From NCBI GenBank assembly GCA_947177105.1, contig CAMWTF010000002.1, forward strand, positions 1 to 31,754: 31,754 bases of DNA, given 5' to 3'. Under the pieces are notes generated by a model. That model ran no database searches. It worked only from the letters and a program-made list of their open reading frames with translations, and was not told where the DNA came from. The DNA comes from an uncultured Lachnospiraceae bacterium (GTDB lineage Bacteria > Bacillota > Clostridia > Lachnospirales > Lachnospiraceae). This document shows, piece by piece, positions 14,036-22,774 of the stretch. A program made the translations under genes and the position numbers. Position 1 is the first letter of the stretch, and each line of letters starts with the position of its first letter.

Positions 14036-15544
14036 ATGAAATTTACGGGAAAACTTTTTTTATGGATCATGGCGCTGGTCACGGCGGCCTTCATCGCCTT
14101 TGGCATGTGGATGCTGAACTTCAACTTCAGCCGTATGCTGGAGCAGGAGCGGCAGCAGGCCAGCCAGGAGATCCGTATGTTCCAATATTTTCTGGAGGTG
14201 GGCTTTCAGTCCGGCGAGGAATACGGGGAGGTCTATGCCCTGCAGAAGGCCATTGAGAGCATGGACATCAATGTGGATCGAACGGAGAGCACCTGCATTG
14301 TGCTGGACGGTGAGGGGAGATGTTATAGCGGGCAGCAGGAGCTGGGGCAGTTGTCGAATGTGGTGGATGTGGAGGAGATGATTGTCCGCCGCAGCGAAGC
14401 AGGGGAAAATTATTATGTCTGGCAAATCTGCATGGGCAGCCGTGGTTATGAGCTTGTCAGCATGTGTACCAGCCAGCTGGGAGAGAAAATATACTACCTG
14501 CTGATCAGTCACAATATCCAGAGCATCTACAATACCAGGGCTGACACGATTCGTCAGTACAGGATAATGCTGTTGGTGCTGCTGGCAGTGGCTGCAGTCT
14601 GTGCCTGGGTACTGGCCCGCTACCTGACCCGCCCTATTCGTAAGCTGGGCTGGGTGACCAAACGGATTGCCGCCGGGGACCTGACTCGGCGCTCGGACTA
14701 TCACCGACCGGACGAGGTGGGGGAACTGGCGGAGAGTTTTAACCTTATGGCGGATCGGCTGGTGGAACAGATGCGGGAAAAAGAGCAGGAGGCCCGGCGC
14801 AAGGAGGATTTCACTGCGGCTTTCGCCCATGAGCTGAAGACCCCATTGACTTCCATCATCGGTTATGCCCAGATGTTGGACACCATGGATCTTGACCCAG
14901 AGGATCACCGTTTGGCCAGTCATTACATTTTCGCGCAGGGAAAGCGGCTGGAGCAGCTTTCCCACAAACTGCTGGAGTTGGTGAGCATGGAAAAACAGGA
15001 CTTTGCAGTTAAATCCATCAAGGCAACAATGTTGGCGGAAAATCTGTGGAACACCATGCGTCCTATCTGGGATAAGCGCCAGGTTCAGGGCAGCATACGC
15101 ATGGAACAGGCCACACTGTGGGGAGACAGCGACCTGCTGTTGTCCCTGCTGTACAATTTGCTGGACAATGCCACCAAGGCGGTGGAGGAGAAGGGACGGA
15201 TCAGCCTGGAAGGACGCCGCATCCGGGAGCGGAAACGGGAGACAATCCAGGAAGACTTTGACGAGGCAGAGTGGGCGGCTGACAAAGGCGGCAGTCCTGA
15301 AAGGTGGTACGGTATCCGCATTCGGGACAATGGGCGGGGAATCCCCCAGGAGGAGATCGACCGGATCACAGAACCGTTTTACATGGTAGATAAATCCCGT
15401 TCACGCAAGGAGGGCGGGGCGGGTCTGGGTATGTCCCTGTGCCAGCGGATCCTGCAGCTTCACCGGGGAAACTGGAAGATGAAAAGCACCCTTGGGGAAG
15501 GCACGGAGATACTGATCCGCCTGCCGCTGGATCCCCCTAAATAA
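14036..15544 (+). CDS. Sensor histidine kinase
   Basis: 502 residues. Transmembrane helix 7-27, extracytoplasmic sensor of about 145 residues, second helix near 180-198, HAMP to about 250 (ending MADRLVEQM), HisKA with phospho-acceptor His265 in FAHELKTPLTSIIGY, then the ATPase domain: N box LLYNLLDNATKA, G1 DNGRGIP, and G2 GGAGLGMSL. An unusual run of charged residues (RRIRERKRETIQEDFDEAEW) splits the ATPase domain between N and G1 boxes. Partner of the regulator just upstream; the sensor ligand is unknown. Confidence 0.93.
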   Translation: MKFTGKLFLWIMALVTAAFIAFGMWMLNFNFSRMLEQERQQASQEIRMFQYFLEVGFQSGEEYGEVYALQKAIESMDINVDRTESTCIVLDGEGRCYSGQQELGQLSNVVDVEEMIVRRSEAGENYYVWQICMGSRGYELVSMCTSQLGEKIYYLLISHNIQSIYNTRADTIRQYRIMLLVLLAVAAVCAWVLARYLTRPIRKLGWVTKRIAAGDLTRRSDYHRPDEVGELAESFNLMADRLVEQMREKEQEARRKEDFTAAFAHELKTPLTSIIGYAQMLDTMDLDPEDHRLASHYIFAQGKRLEQLSHKLLELVSMEKQDFAVKSIKATMLAENLWNTMRPIWDKRQVQGSIRMEQATLWGDSDLLLSLLYNLLDNATKAVEEKGRISLEGRRIRERKRETIQEDFDEAEWAADKGGSPERWYGIRIRDNGRGIPQEEIDRITEPFYMVDKSRSRKEGGAGLGMSLCQRILQLHRGNWKMKSTLGEGTEILIRLPLDPPK

Positions 15545-15608
15545 AGGGGATGCGCTGGCAGGGAGTATGCGGTACCGAAGACTTAGTGATCTTCAATAGG
15601 AGGAGCAG

Positions 15609-16604
15609 ATGCGGAATCTAAAGAAGAATATAGGGCGATATATGGGAATGGGGCTGGCTGTACTGCTGGTCATGACGGCGCTGTATCTGCCCCAGGGGTG
15701 GTTTGCGCTGCGGGATGCCGCATCCCTGGGGCGTGTCCAGGGGGAGGCGCTGGCTCCTCTGATGGTGGCGCAGCTGGACCGCAGCTATGAGCGTGATATC
15801 AATCAGCGGATGCGCACTTATATGGAGGCATATGTTCAGGGAGATGTAAACTGTAGTTCCAAGGAGATCGATCCGAGCGACGAATCCCTGTGGGAAAATA
15901 TAAATCAGGCGGACAACTGTCAATTGATGGATAGGCTGCAGGGCCTTCAATTTGTGTCGAATGGGGCAATGGCAGGGTGGGACTCTAACATAGAAAGCTG
16001 CATCCAGTATGTCTTAATACGCCGGTCCGATGGACAGATCCTGCTGGTGGCTAATGACATTCTGCTTGATAAGGGGGACGGCTGTCACATGGAACTGCTG
16101 ATTGACGGAGTGGACGGCACGGTTTACTATTTGGAGAGTGAGGAGAACAATCCTATTCCCCTGAAACCAAGCTGGTTTGACGATGCCTATGGCTGGGACT
16201 GGTTGTGGGTGCTGAATGATACCTATCACACACAGGAGGAAAACAAACAGGAAGAATTTTATAGTAAAGGGGGCAGCAATTCCTCTGATCTCGAAGTCAG
16301 TCTGGCAGTCAATAACGGATATACATTTGTGGAAATGAAAAACATTTATACGGGAGAGGTATACGAGTTTGCCAGCCCATGGGTATCTGCGAAGGAGAAC
16401 GCAGACATCTACTGCTACCTGCTGAGATTTGGAGAGGTTTTAAATAGCTGGACCATGGAGATAGAAGCGCAGGATGGAGGGGCTTTCCGATATCGGATCA
16501 GGGTGGGGCTTCCGGGGGTGATCAATCCCATTCCAGAGATGGCGGAGCGGATATCTCTGGCGGAGTACGACCAGATCTATGATATTATAGAGAATGGAGA
16601 ATAG
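15609..16604 (+). CDS. Membrane-anchored extracytoplasmic protein of unknown function
   Basis: 331 residues; AGGAGG precedes the ATG. One N-terminal transmembrane helix (MGLAVLLVMTALYLP), then an extracellular region with a helical, charged first part (RDINQRMRTYMEAYV) and alternating strands (IQYVLIRRSDGQILLVAND; DGVDGTVYYLESEE). I do not recognise the family. It lies 64 bases after the histidine kinase in the same direction, so it probably belongs to the two-component operon and may present the signal to the kinase or be its accessory lipid-anchored partner. Confidence 0.7.
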   Translation: MRNLKKNIGRYMGMGLAVLLVMTALYLPQGWFALRDAASLGRVQGEALAPLMVAQLDRSYERDINQRMRTYMEAYVQGDVNCSSKEIDPSDESLWENINQADNCQLMDRLQGLQFVSNGAMAGWDSNIESCIQYVLIRRSDGQILLVANDILLDKGDGCHMELLIDGVDGTVYYLESEENNPIPLKPSWFDDAYGWDWLWVLNDTYHTQEENKQEEFYSKGGSNSSDLEVSLAVNNGYTFVEMKNIYTGEVYEFASPWVSAKENADIYCYLLRFGEVLNSWTMEIEAQDGGAFRYRIRVGLPGVINPIPEMAERISLAEYDQIYDIIENGE

Positions 16605-16668
16605 GGGCATGGCGAATGCCGTAATCAAGCTACAGCGGTGTCTGGAGGCGGTAGATTTTGGAGTGAAG

Positions 16669-16697
16669 TTGACATGTCTCTATATATTTGTTATCAT
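16669..16697 (+). promoter_or_regulatory. Promoter of the receiver-alarmone synthetase gene
   Basis: TTGACA, 17 bases, TATCAT. A near-consensus sigma-A promoter that separates this gene from the two-component operon. The 16698-16855 leader has no gene I accept. Confidence 0.7.
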
Positions 16698-16867
16698 GAA
16701 AATGGGTCTTACAGAAGGGCAGCTGCTATGAAAAGCTCCGCCGGGATACATTGTGAAAAGCATGGATGCGTGAACTGTCACAGCGGATATCGAGGGGATG
16801 ATCGACAGCGTTGGAAATAGGGTATGGACTGGGCACGAAGGAATATTGGGGGGAGATGAAAAGTACT

Positions 16868-17938
16868 ATGCAGAGGATCGTGGTGGTGGATGACGCGGAG
16901 ATAAACCGTGAACTTTTGCACAATATATTGAAGGACCGCTATGTCATTGACATGGCCAGGGACGGGGAGGAGGCACTGCAGAAGATCCACAGGCATGAGA
17001 GCGATACAGCGGCGCTGCTTCTGGATCTGCAAATGCCTAAGATGGACGGCTTTTCCGTTATAGCGGAGATGAAGAAGGATGGCTTGCAGAGCAAGATCCC
17101 GGTGCTGGTGATCAGCGGTGAGAGGTCCGTGGAGATCGAGGATAAATGTTTTAAAATGGGTGTTTCGGATTTCATCCGCAAGCCTTTTGATGCGTCTATT
17201 GTTCGAAACAGAGTGAAAAACGCGGTGGAACTCTTCGCCTGTAAGAATCAGCTGGAACAGAAGGTGGAGGAGCAGAACGAGACGCTGAAGGAGCAATACC
17301 GGATCATTCAGATGCAGGCGGAGGAGCTGAAGCAGGCCAAGCCTTTCAACAAGCTGATGATGCAGTACCGCAGCGCCATCATGGAGGTGGAAACCAAGCT
17401 CAAGGTGTTAAATGACGAGTTTTCCCAGACCTACAACAGGAATCCCTTTGAGTCCGTCAAGAGCAGACTGAAATCTCCGGAGAGCATCTATGACAAGCTG
17501 CGGAGGAAGGGCTATCCCATCACGGTAAAAAATATAGAAAAATACCTGAGTGATGTGGCAGGGGTCAGGGTAATCTGTTCCTTCCCGGATGACATATACC
17601 GTCTGGCGGAACTTTTTGCCCGCCAGGACGATATCATTCTGCTGAAGGAGAAGGACTATATTAAAAATCCCAAAGAGAATGGGTATCGGAGTCTGCACCT
17701 GATCTTGAATATACCGATTTTCTTGTCCAAAGGGAAAAAGTATATGAAGGTCGAGGTACAGTTCCGCACCATCGCCATGGACTTCTGGGCCAGCCTGGAG
17801 CATAAGCTGAAATACAAGCAGAATATGGAAAATGCGGATGAGATTGTGACGCAGCTGAAAACCTGCGCGGATTCTATTGAGGTGTTGGACTACCAGATGC
17901 AGGAGATCAGGGATAAGATTGATAGGGCAAAGGGGTAG
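16868..17938 (+). CDS. Receiver domain fused to RelA/SpoT-type (p)ppGpp synthetase
   Basis: 356 residues from ATG 16868 (ATG 16856 also possible; GGGGGAG lies between 0 and 12 bases upstream). Residues 1-120 form a complete CheY-like receiver: MQRIVVVDD, Asp53 in LDLQMPKMDG, Ser83 in VISGE, Lys105 in RKPFD. A coiled coil (about 125-160: CKNQLEQKVEEQNETLKEQY) leads to a RelA/SpoT synthetase domain: RLKSPESIYDKL, DVAGVRVICSF, KNPKENGYRSLHL, VEVQFRTIAMDFW and LEHKLKY. These hold the catalytic Asp and Glu and the GTP-binding Tyr. There is no HD hydrolase, TGS or ACT, so the output resembles a small alarmone synthetase. Phosphorylation would be expected to gate pppGpp/ppGpp production. No kinase sits in the same transcript. 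Confidence 0.9.
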   Translation: MQRIVVVDDAEINRELLHNILKDRYVIDMARDGEEALQKIHRHESDTAALLLDLQMPKMDGFSVIAEMKKDGLQSKIPVLVISGERSVEIEDKCFKMGVSDFIRKPFDASIVRNRVKNAVELFACKNQLEQKVEEQNETLKEQYRIIQMQAEELKQAKPFNKLMMQYRSAIMEVETKLKVLNDEFSQTYNRNPFESVKSRLKSPESIYDKLRRKGYPITVKNIEKYLSDVAGVRVICSFPDDIYRLAELFARQDDIILLKEKDYIKNPKENGYRSLHLILNIPIFLSKGKKYMKVEVQFRTIAMDFWASLEHKLKYKQNMENADEIVTQLKTCADSIEVLDYQMQEIRDKIDRAKG

Positions 17939-17972
17939 CTGCCTGAAAGAAGCAAACAGGTAAGCGAAGCAT

Positions 17973-18000
17973 ATGGACTCCGGGAAAGCCCGGAGTCCAT
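17973..18000. terminator. Perfect 12-bp hairpin between convergent genes
   Basis: ATGGACTCCGGG (17973-17984), AAAG, CCCGGAGTCCAT (17989-18000). U-tracts are poor on both sides, but the position between convergent stops at 17938 and 18027 supports termination. Confidence 0.65.
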
Positions 18001-18026
18001 TGTGTTCACATAAAAAATTGGCGGAT

Positions 18027-19829
18027 TTATTTTTGCAGAACCATTAAAACTCCCTCCGGTCCCAAGGGATTTTTCGGAGCGTTCAGAATCCCTCGGCTGA
18101 TGCATTCCTCCACCACATCATGGAAAAAGTGGTTGGAGGCAACACAGGTGTTGTAGCCGGCATATTCCCCTATGAGATGGGCAGGGACATGCTTTTTCAT
18201 AAATGTGGCCAACTCTGAAGCCAGGTTCTGCGCTAGAGCCTGGGGCAGCGTCTGGGGCAAAGCCCCCATGTTCCGCATCGATTCGGAAACTGCGTTCCAG
18301 AGTTCCTGTCTGGAGTCGGGATCCAGAACTACGATGGCGGGTTCCAGAAATTCCCCGTTTTTTTGCATATAACCGCATTGTATCGCCTTGGCGGCTATCT
18401 CCTGTTCTTCCACAGACAGAGCGGAGAGGGCCAGACCGTTCACGCTGCGGATGGTGAGAAGCAGCAGTGGATCGTTGGAAAGATTGAGATTACAGTGGAA
18501 ATGCGCCTGAAGACGATCCCCATACAGGTTCTCCACATATACGTTGGAGTAGCCGCAAATCTGTCGTGCATTTATGCCGTCATTGCCATAAAAATGGCTG
18601 TTCTCCGCGCAGGCGTCTATGGCAACACAAGTGTAAGGCCGACTGGGCGATTCCGTATCGCGAAAAATGTCTCGCAGCGCGTCACGCACCTGGCAGTTAA
18701 AGGACCAGATCGCTCTGGAAATCAGCAGCCAGAACAGGAGGGAGATATTTTTTGGGGAACCCAATTGCTTTACGGAGAGAATCCTTTCACGGCCCATCTC
18801 TGTGGCTTCGGCTAGGCATTGGCAAAAAGAGGAGGCGTATTTACTATAAAGCTTATTGGCTTCTGCGTATTCTTCCCGATCCACAATAAGGATATTGGAG
18901 ATATATTTCCCTTGTCCTGCCCTGCGGAGCGTACCATAACGGCCGTTGACACCCCGGCACTGTATCGCCAGTTCCTGTTCGATATAGGGCATGGGCACGT
19001 TCAGTTCTCTGGACAGTTCCTCGGCGGAGACGGCCCTAGATTTGCACAGGTATATCAGGTTCTGGGACAAGATGCGATCCGCCTTTTCACTGGGGTTGTT
19101 TCCCACGGGATCGCCTGTTCCGATAAATGTCAAGGATACGGGCTGCAAGGTTTTATTAGTATTGTGATTATTCTGTTCCATTTCTTTTTGCTCCTTTTTC
19201 AGTTTTGCATTCGCCCTACAAGTGCCATAGTCAGATGACTCCAAACTTGCGCGGGAAACATCCTCCGGGCTGATGCTGTTTTTGATGGCCTTGCGGGCCC
19301 AAAACAATCTCTGTTTCACTGTGTTTTCGGTGATGCCCAGGCTGGTAGCAATCTCGGAAATTTTTCTTTCCTCCAGGTAGTACATGACCATAACGCTTCG
19401 GTAACCATGGGATAAAAAAGACATCTCCCGGAAGATTTCCCGAAGCTGTTGCTGCTGCTCTTCCCGCGCGAACTGTTCCTCCAGCATATCTTCGATAGGG
19501 TTTTGCACTGGGGAGGCTTTGGGATAGCTTAGAGATGTTCTGTCTGCCATAGACTGCCCGTCCGCATTTCCCGTGGAGACGGTCCTGGCGTTATCTCTCT
19601 TTCGTCTCTCGCAGTAGTCCGCGTAGGCGCGGTGGGCAACGGTCCATGCGAAGGCGTGGAAATGCTGGATGCTATCGCTTTTTCGCAGGGCTTTCAGTAT
19701 GGCGAGGATCATATCGGAACACAAGTCCTCCGCCTCATAAGAGGTATTGCTGTGACGGTAGGCGTAGGTGTACAGCTTGTCCAGAAACTGTGGGTCAGCC
19801 AGCAGGGCGACTGCTTCGTCATTTTTCAT
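18027..19829 (-). CDS. Sigma-70-family factor with a long C-terminal extension
   Basis: 600 residues from ATG 19829 (GGAG nine bases upstream; ATG 19847 less likely). Residues 12-80 are sigma region 2 (YEAEDLCSDMILAILKAL, FHAFAWTVAHRAYADY); residues about 120-185 are region 4 (YLEERKISEIATSLGITENTVKQRLFWARKAI), so the first third is a complete ECF-like sigma. A linker rich in Lys, Glu, Asn follows. The remaining 380 residues start with a VSLTFIGTGDPVGNNP segment, then a winged-helix-like unit (SAEELSRELNVPMPYIEQELA) and a globular domain of unknown ligand with many Cys. The extension likely senses a signal in place of a separate anti-sigma. No anti-sigma gene is adjacent. Confidence 0.85.
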   Translation of the reverse strand: MKNDEAVALLADPQFLDKLYTYAYRHSNTSYEAEDLCSDMILAILKALRKSDSIQHFHAFAWTVAHRAYADYCERRKRDNARTVSTGNADGQSMADRTSLSYPKASPVQNPIEDMLEEQFAREEQQQQLREIFREMSFLSHGYRSVMVMYYLEERKISEIATSLGITENTVKQRLFWARKAIKNSISPEDVSRASLESSDYGTCRANAKLKKEQKEMEQNNHNTNKTLQPVSLTFIGTGDPVGNNPSEKADRILSQNLIYLCKSRAVSAEELSRELNVPMPYIEQELAIQCRGVNGRYGTLRRAGQGKYISNILIVDREEYAEANKLYSKYASSFCQCLAEATEMGRERILSVKQLGSPKNISLLFWLLISRAIWSFNCQVRDALRDIFRDTESPSRPYTCVAIDACAENSHFYGNDGINARQICGYSNVYVENLYGDRLQAHFHCNLNLSNDPLLLLTIRSVNGLALSALSVEEQEIAAKAIQCGYMQKNGEFLEPAIVVLDPDSRQELWNAVSESMRNMGALPQTLPQALAQNLASELATFMKKHVPAHLIGEYAGYNTCVASNHFFHDVVEECISRGILNAPKNPLGPEGVLMVLQK

Positions 19830-19849
19830 ATTTTTTGCTCCATTCATGA

Positions 19850-20038
19850 ATGTTACGCTTATATAGTCGGCGGGAAATAGAATTGGTTATACGTTTTTGG
19901 AAAAAAATAAAAAATAGTTGTCGGGGACTGCTGCCGAACGCGATCTGCCGGTATATGGACTCCGGACAGTTTGTGCCGAGGCAGGAGAACGACATGACGG
20001 TGTTTGAAAAAATAATTGACTCGGCAGCGCTCAAGTGA
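19850..20038 (+). CDS. Possible 62-residue basic protein, divergent from the sigma gene
   Basis: ATG at 19850 runs 62 codons (LYSRREIELVIRFWKKIKN at the start). No good ribosome site precedes it, and it overlaps the region where the promoter of the sigma gene must lie (TATATA on the minus strand near 19862). The 311-base gap 19830-20140 contains nothing else I can support. Confidence 0.25.
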   Translation: MLRLYSRREIELVIRFWKKIKNSCRGLLPNAICRYMDSGQFVPRQENDMTVFEKIIDSAALK

Positions 20039-20140
20039 TAGGATAAATCGGACGGCGATTGTATAGAGTTGGGCGTGATGATAAAAGCGTAATGGGCGTT
20101 TGTCAGGTCATGCTTCTGCTATGGCGGAAAGGGGATAGGG

Positions 20141-20914
20141 ATGATAATCGATACGCATGCGCATTATGATGATAAGGCATTTGGAGAAGACCGGGAGGAA
20201 GTGCTGGCCAGCCTGGCAGCTTGTGGCATCTGCCGGGTCGTCAACAGTGGTTCCGATCTGGAAGCCTGTCGCCGGACCATAGAACTGATGGAGCAGTATC
20301 CTTTTATGTACGGTTCGCTGGGGATTCACCCCTGCGACACCACAGGTTTGACGGAAGAGGATATGGACTGGCTGGCCGGACAGAGTCACCTGGATAAATG
20401 TGTGGCCATCGGCGAGATTGGCCTGGATTATTACTGGGATGAGCCGGAGCGGCAGCTGCAGAAAAAGTGGTTTGCGCGCCAGCTGCGGCTGGCCCAGGAG
20501 GTAGGACTGCCCGTGGTAATCCATTCCCGGGAGGCAGCCCAGGATACTGTGGATCTGATGCGGGCTGAACATGCGGAGCGCAGCGGGGGTGTGATACACT
20601 GCTATTCCTATGGCAGGGAATTGGCCCGTGCTTTTCTGGATATGGGTTTTTACTTTGGCATTGGCGGTGTAGTAACCTTTAAAAACGGCAGAAAATTAAA
20701 AGAGACAGTGGAATATCTTCCCATGGACCGGATTTTGCTGGAGACGGATTCTCCCTATCTAAGTCCTGTGCCTAACCGGGGCAAGCGCAACGACTCCCGC
20801 AATCTTCTCTATGTGGTAGCCCAGATTGCCCGGATCAAAGGAATCACAGAGGAAGAAGTGGAGCGGATCACTACGGAGAACGCCCTGCGGCTGTATCCTA
20901 AGATACAGCCGTGA
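20141..20914 (+). CDS. tatD: TatD-family metal-dependent deoxyribonuclease
   Basis: 257 residues, AAAGGGGAT upstream. TIM-barrel amidohydrolase with the family's metal ligands: DTHAHYDD near residue 4, GEIGLDYYW, PVVIHSREA, GVIHCYSY and the final LETDSPYLSPVP. Length is normal for TatD/YcfH. Members trim 3' ends of DNA and act in repair or D-amino-acyl/DNA turnover. It stands alone; the next gene converges on it with only 15 bases between stops. Confidence 0.93.
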   Translation: MIIDTHAHYDDKAFGEDREEVLASLAACGICRVVNSGSDLEACRRTIELMEQYPFMYGSLGIHPCDTTGLTEEDMDWLAGQSHLDKCVAIGEIGLDYYWDEPERQLQKKWFARQLRLAQEVGLPVVIHSREAAQDTVDLMRAEHAERSGGVIHCYSYGRELARAFLDMGFYFGIGGVVTFKNGRKLKETVEYLPMDRILLETDSPYLSPVPNRGKRNDSRNLLYVVAQIARIKGITEEEVERITTENALRLYPKIQP

Positions 20915-20929
20915 GGGTGGATACTTGTG

Positions 20930-21940
20930 CTACAGATCGCTGGCCTGATGACATGGCTTATCCAATGTCTCCATGCTCTCCCGGAATTCCTCAAAACTCT
21001 TTACACTAGGAGCGGCCATACACCATTTCCTTAGAATGGCCTCGTCCTGCTCACCGGCAATACCATTGCGGATATTCTCAGGAATCTCCCCCAGTTGTTC
21101 CAAAAAGTCATATATGATCTGTCGCATATTATAAGCGATCCCTTCAGCCCTTCCTTCGGCCCTTCCTATAGCCATACCGATAGCTTTTCCTGCCTCCCGG
21201 CCATCCTCATATGCTTCCTCCCGTTCCACCAAGACCGCTTCATCAAAATTCCATTGCGTGTACAGCATATTTGCCACCTCCGATCCATGATTCTTCATAA
21301 ACTCCACCAGGATTCCCTCTTCTATACAGTCATTCACCGCCTGGGTGATGGCGGCATCCCGGGTCAAGCCCGCTCTCAGGTAGTCCTTGATCTGCTGGAT
21401 GAACCAGGAGTACTCGTACATCGGACGGCATTGCTCCAGAAGCTTATGTCCCGAGGGAAGATTGATATTGATCATTTTCACCTCCAATTCTAACATAGGG
21501 TGTCCCATTTTTTCAAGATAGGCATCAGACAGCCTTAAGATTTTTTCCGGCGGCTGCGGCTCCTCGCCATTGTAAAAGACGAAAAACTCCGGGGTGGGTA
21601 TCTTGACCAGCTTGCGCCTGTAAAGCGTTCTCTTGTCCAGCAGTTTCTCCAGGGTGCGTCCCAGATATAAGAGATCCCTCAGGGGCATGTTCTCATTTAC
21701 TGTGGATTGGTGCTCGCTGATGACCAGCACACGGTTCTTTACCGTGAAGGCCAGGTCATTTTTTCTGGCCACAAATAACACTCCTTCCAGTGTTACATAT
21801 GTAATGTCCTCCGGCGCAACATCCTCGTCCGTCAATGCGGCATACAGTTTGGAAGCGTTTTCCGGCTCCCCGAAATACGTTGTAAACGCGCTGTCTTTCA
21901 CATCTCTGTTGGAAATTGCGTTTTCACTTTCTTTTGCCAT
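20930..21940 (-). CDS. Rpn-family recombination-promoting nuclease / transposase-like protein
   Basis: 336 residues, AAGGAGG before ATG. PD-(D/E)XK nuclease of the Rpn (transposase_31-like) family: the N-terminal DVKDSAFTTYFG, the conserved VLVISEHQSTVNENMPLRDL block with Glu-His-Gln, then VKIPTPEFFVFYNG. Near residue 250 lies a repeated Gly-Arg-Ala-Glu tract (AIGRAEGRAEGIAYNM), the low-complexity hinge typical of these genes and prone to length change. Members promote RecA-independent recombination, and some form toxin-antitoxin-like defence genes with internal starts. The 5' leader carries a large hairpin. Confidence 0.85.
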   Translation of the reverse strand: MAKESENAISNRDVKDSAFTTYFGEPENASKLYAALTDEDVAPEDITYVTLEGVLFVARKNDLAFTVKNRVLVISEHQSTVNENMPLRDLLYLGRTLEKLLDKRTLYRRKLVKIPTPEFFVFYNGEEPQPPEKILRLSDAYLEKMGHPMLELEVKMININLPSGHKLLEQCRPMYEYSWFIQQIKDYLRAGLTRDAAITQAVNDCIEEGILVEFMKNHGSEVANMLYTQWNFDEAVLVEREEAYEDGREAGKAIGMAIGRAEGRAEGIAYNMRQIIYDFLEQLGEIPENIRNGIAGEQDEAILRKWCMAAPSVKSFEEFRESMETLDKPCHQASDL

Positions 21941-21976
21941 GGTCAGGCTCCTCCTTAAAATATTGTAGTAAAAGAA

Positions 21977-22032
21977 AACAGCAGAAAGAATAACGCCTCC
22001 AGTTGAATGAGGTTGTTATTCTTTCTGCTGTT
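21977..22032 (-). promoter_or_regulatory. Large hairpin in the leader of the Rpn-type gene
   Basis: AACAGCAGAAAGAATAAC (21977-21994) pairs perfectly with the segment at 22015-22032; the inner CCTC/GAGG extends it. On the minus strand the hairpin is followed by a T-rich run (GTTTTCTTTTAC), so it looks like an intrinsic terminator placed about 35 bases before the start of the gene: an attenuator, or a shield against read-through from the right. Confidence 0.6.
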
Positions 22033-22117
22033 GTATCTCTTATTATACAAGATATGAGAGATTTGTCAAGCTCTGCAACACGAAAAATCCATGCCCAAAG
22101 AGATATGAAAAAAGATC

Positions 22118-22167
22118 TTGACATATATATCGCGCTGCGATACTATAAGATATATCGAAGTGCGATA
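22118..22167 (+). promoter_or_regulatory. Promoter with two operator dyads, PadR cluster
   Basis: TTGACA (22118), 17 bases, TACTAT (22141-22146). Two dyads TATCG-N5-CGATA sit at 22128-22142 (in the spacer and -10) and 22153-22167 (start region), 25 bases apart. A weaker third match follows. The likely ligand is the PadR protein encoded second in this operon, giving autoregulation. Confidence 0.7.
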
Positions 22168-22205
22168 CATTGAAGTGAGATATATGTGTTGAGGAGATAA
22201 GGAAA

Positions 22206-22424
22206 ATGGAGGTAAAGAGAATGGAGTCAAAGAGAACGGACAGAGTGTGGGCAATAAGCCTGATTGTGGTCGGAATTGCGACAGTAATATTGGTAGGAGC
22301 AGGTTTATTTGAGTTGAGATTGCCTGACATTGTGGTAAGGGGCATAGGGTTGCTGGATCTGGCTGCGCTTTTTACGCTGGCGTTTTCTATAGCTAAAAAA
22401 ATAATAAAAAGGAATCAGGTGTGA
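22206..22424 (+). CDS. Small membrane protein in the PadR operon
   Basis: 72 residues, GAGGAGATAAGG upstream of ATG. Two transmembrane helices (AISLIVVGIATVILVGAGLF and a second near residues 45-63: LLDLAALFTLAFSIA) with basic ends. No family recognised. It is first in the operon, and its stop overlaps the start region of the PadR gene. Confidence 0.72.
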   Translation: MEVKRMESKRTDRVWAISLIVVGIATVILVGAGLFELRLPDIVVRGIGLLDLAALFTLAFSIAKKIIKRNQV

Positions 22425-22426
22425 AC

Positions 22427-22774
22427 ATGGAAGAACATATAAAGAAAGTATATGTGCCGATGACAGAGACAGGTTTTTACATTCTGTACTGTCTGCAGGA
22501 ACCCATGCATGGTTATAATATCGTGCAGCAGGTACTGAGGTTGACGGGCGGGGAGATCCGGATCAGCCCCGGCACCATGTATGGCAGTCTGTCCAAGATG
22601 GAGAGGGACGGAGTGATCCGCTTTGTGCGGGAGGAGGAGAAGCGCAAAATTTACCAGATCACCGAATTGGGCAGGGAAGTGCTGGCTCTGGAAATGCGGC
22701 GCATACGGCGGCTGTATCGGACCGTGGAGGGCATTGGCCCGCAGGAGGCTGAGACTATGATGGCAGAAATATAG
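22427..22774 (+). CDS. PadR-family transcriptional regulator
   Basis: 115 residues from ATG 22427 (GTG 22421 possible). Winged helix with the PadR signature: FYILYCLQEPMHGYNIVQQV, then GGEIRISPGTMYGSLSKMERDG and IYQITELGREVL. It has a short C-terminal helix, so the small subfamily. It is expected to repress the promoter with two TATCG-N5-CGATA dyads; in the family the regulated genes often encode exporters or membrane proteins, as here. Confidence 0.9.
   Translation: MEEHIKKVYVPMTETGFYILYCLQEPMHGYNIVQQVLRLTGGEIRISPGTMYGSLSKMERDGVIRFVREEEKRKIYQITELGREVLALEMRRIRRLYRTVEGIGPQEAETMMAEI

Noticed and set aside
16638..16820. 60-codon ORF before the receiver-alarmone synthetase
   Set aside because: It contains the promoter of that gene and lacks a convincing ribosome site.
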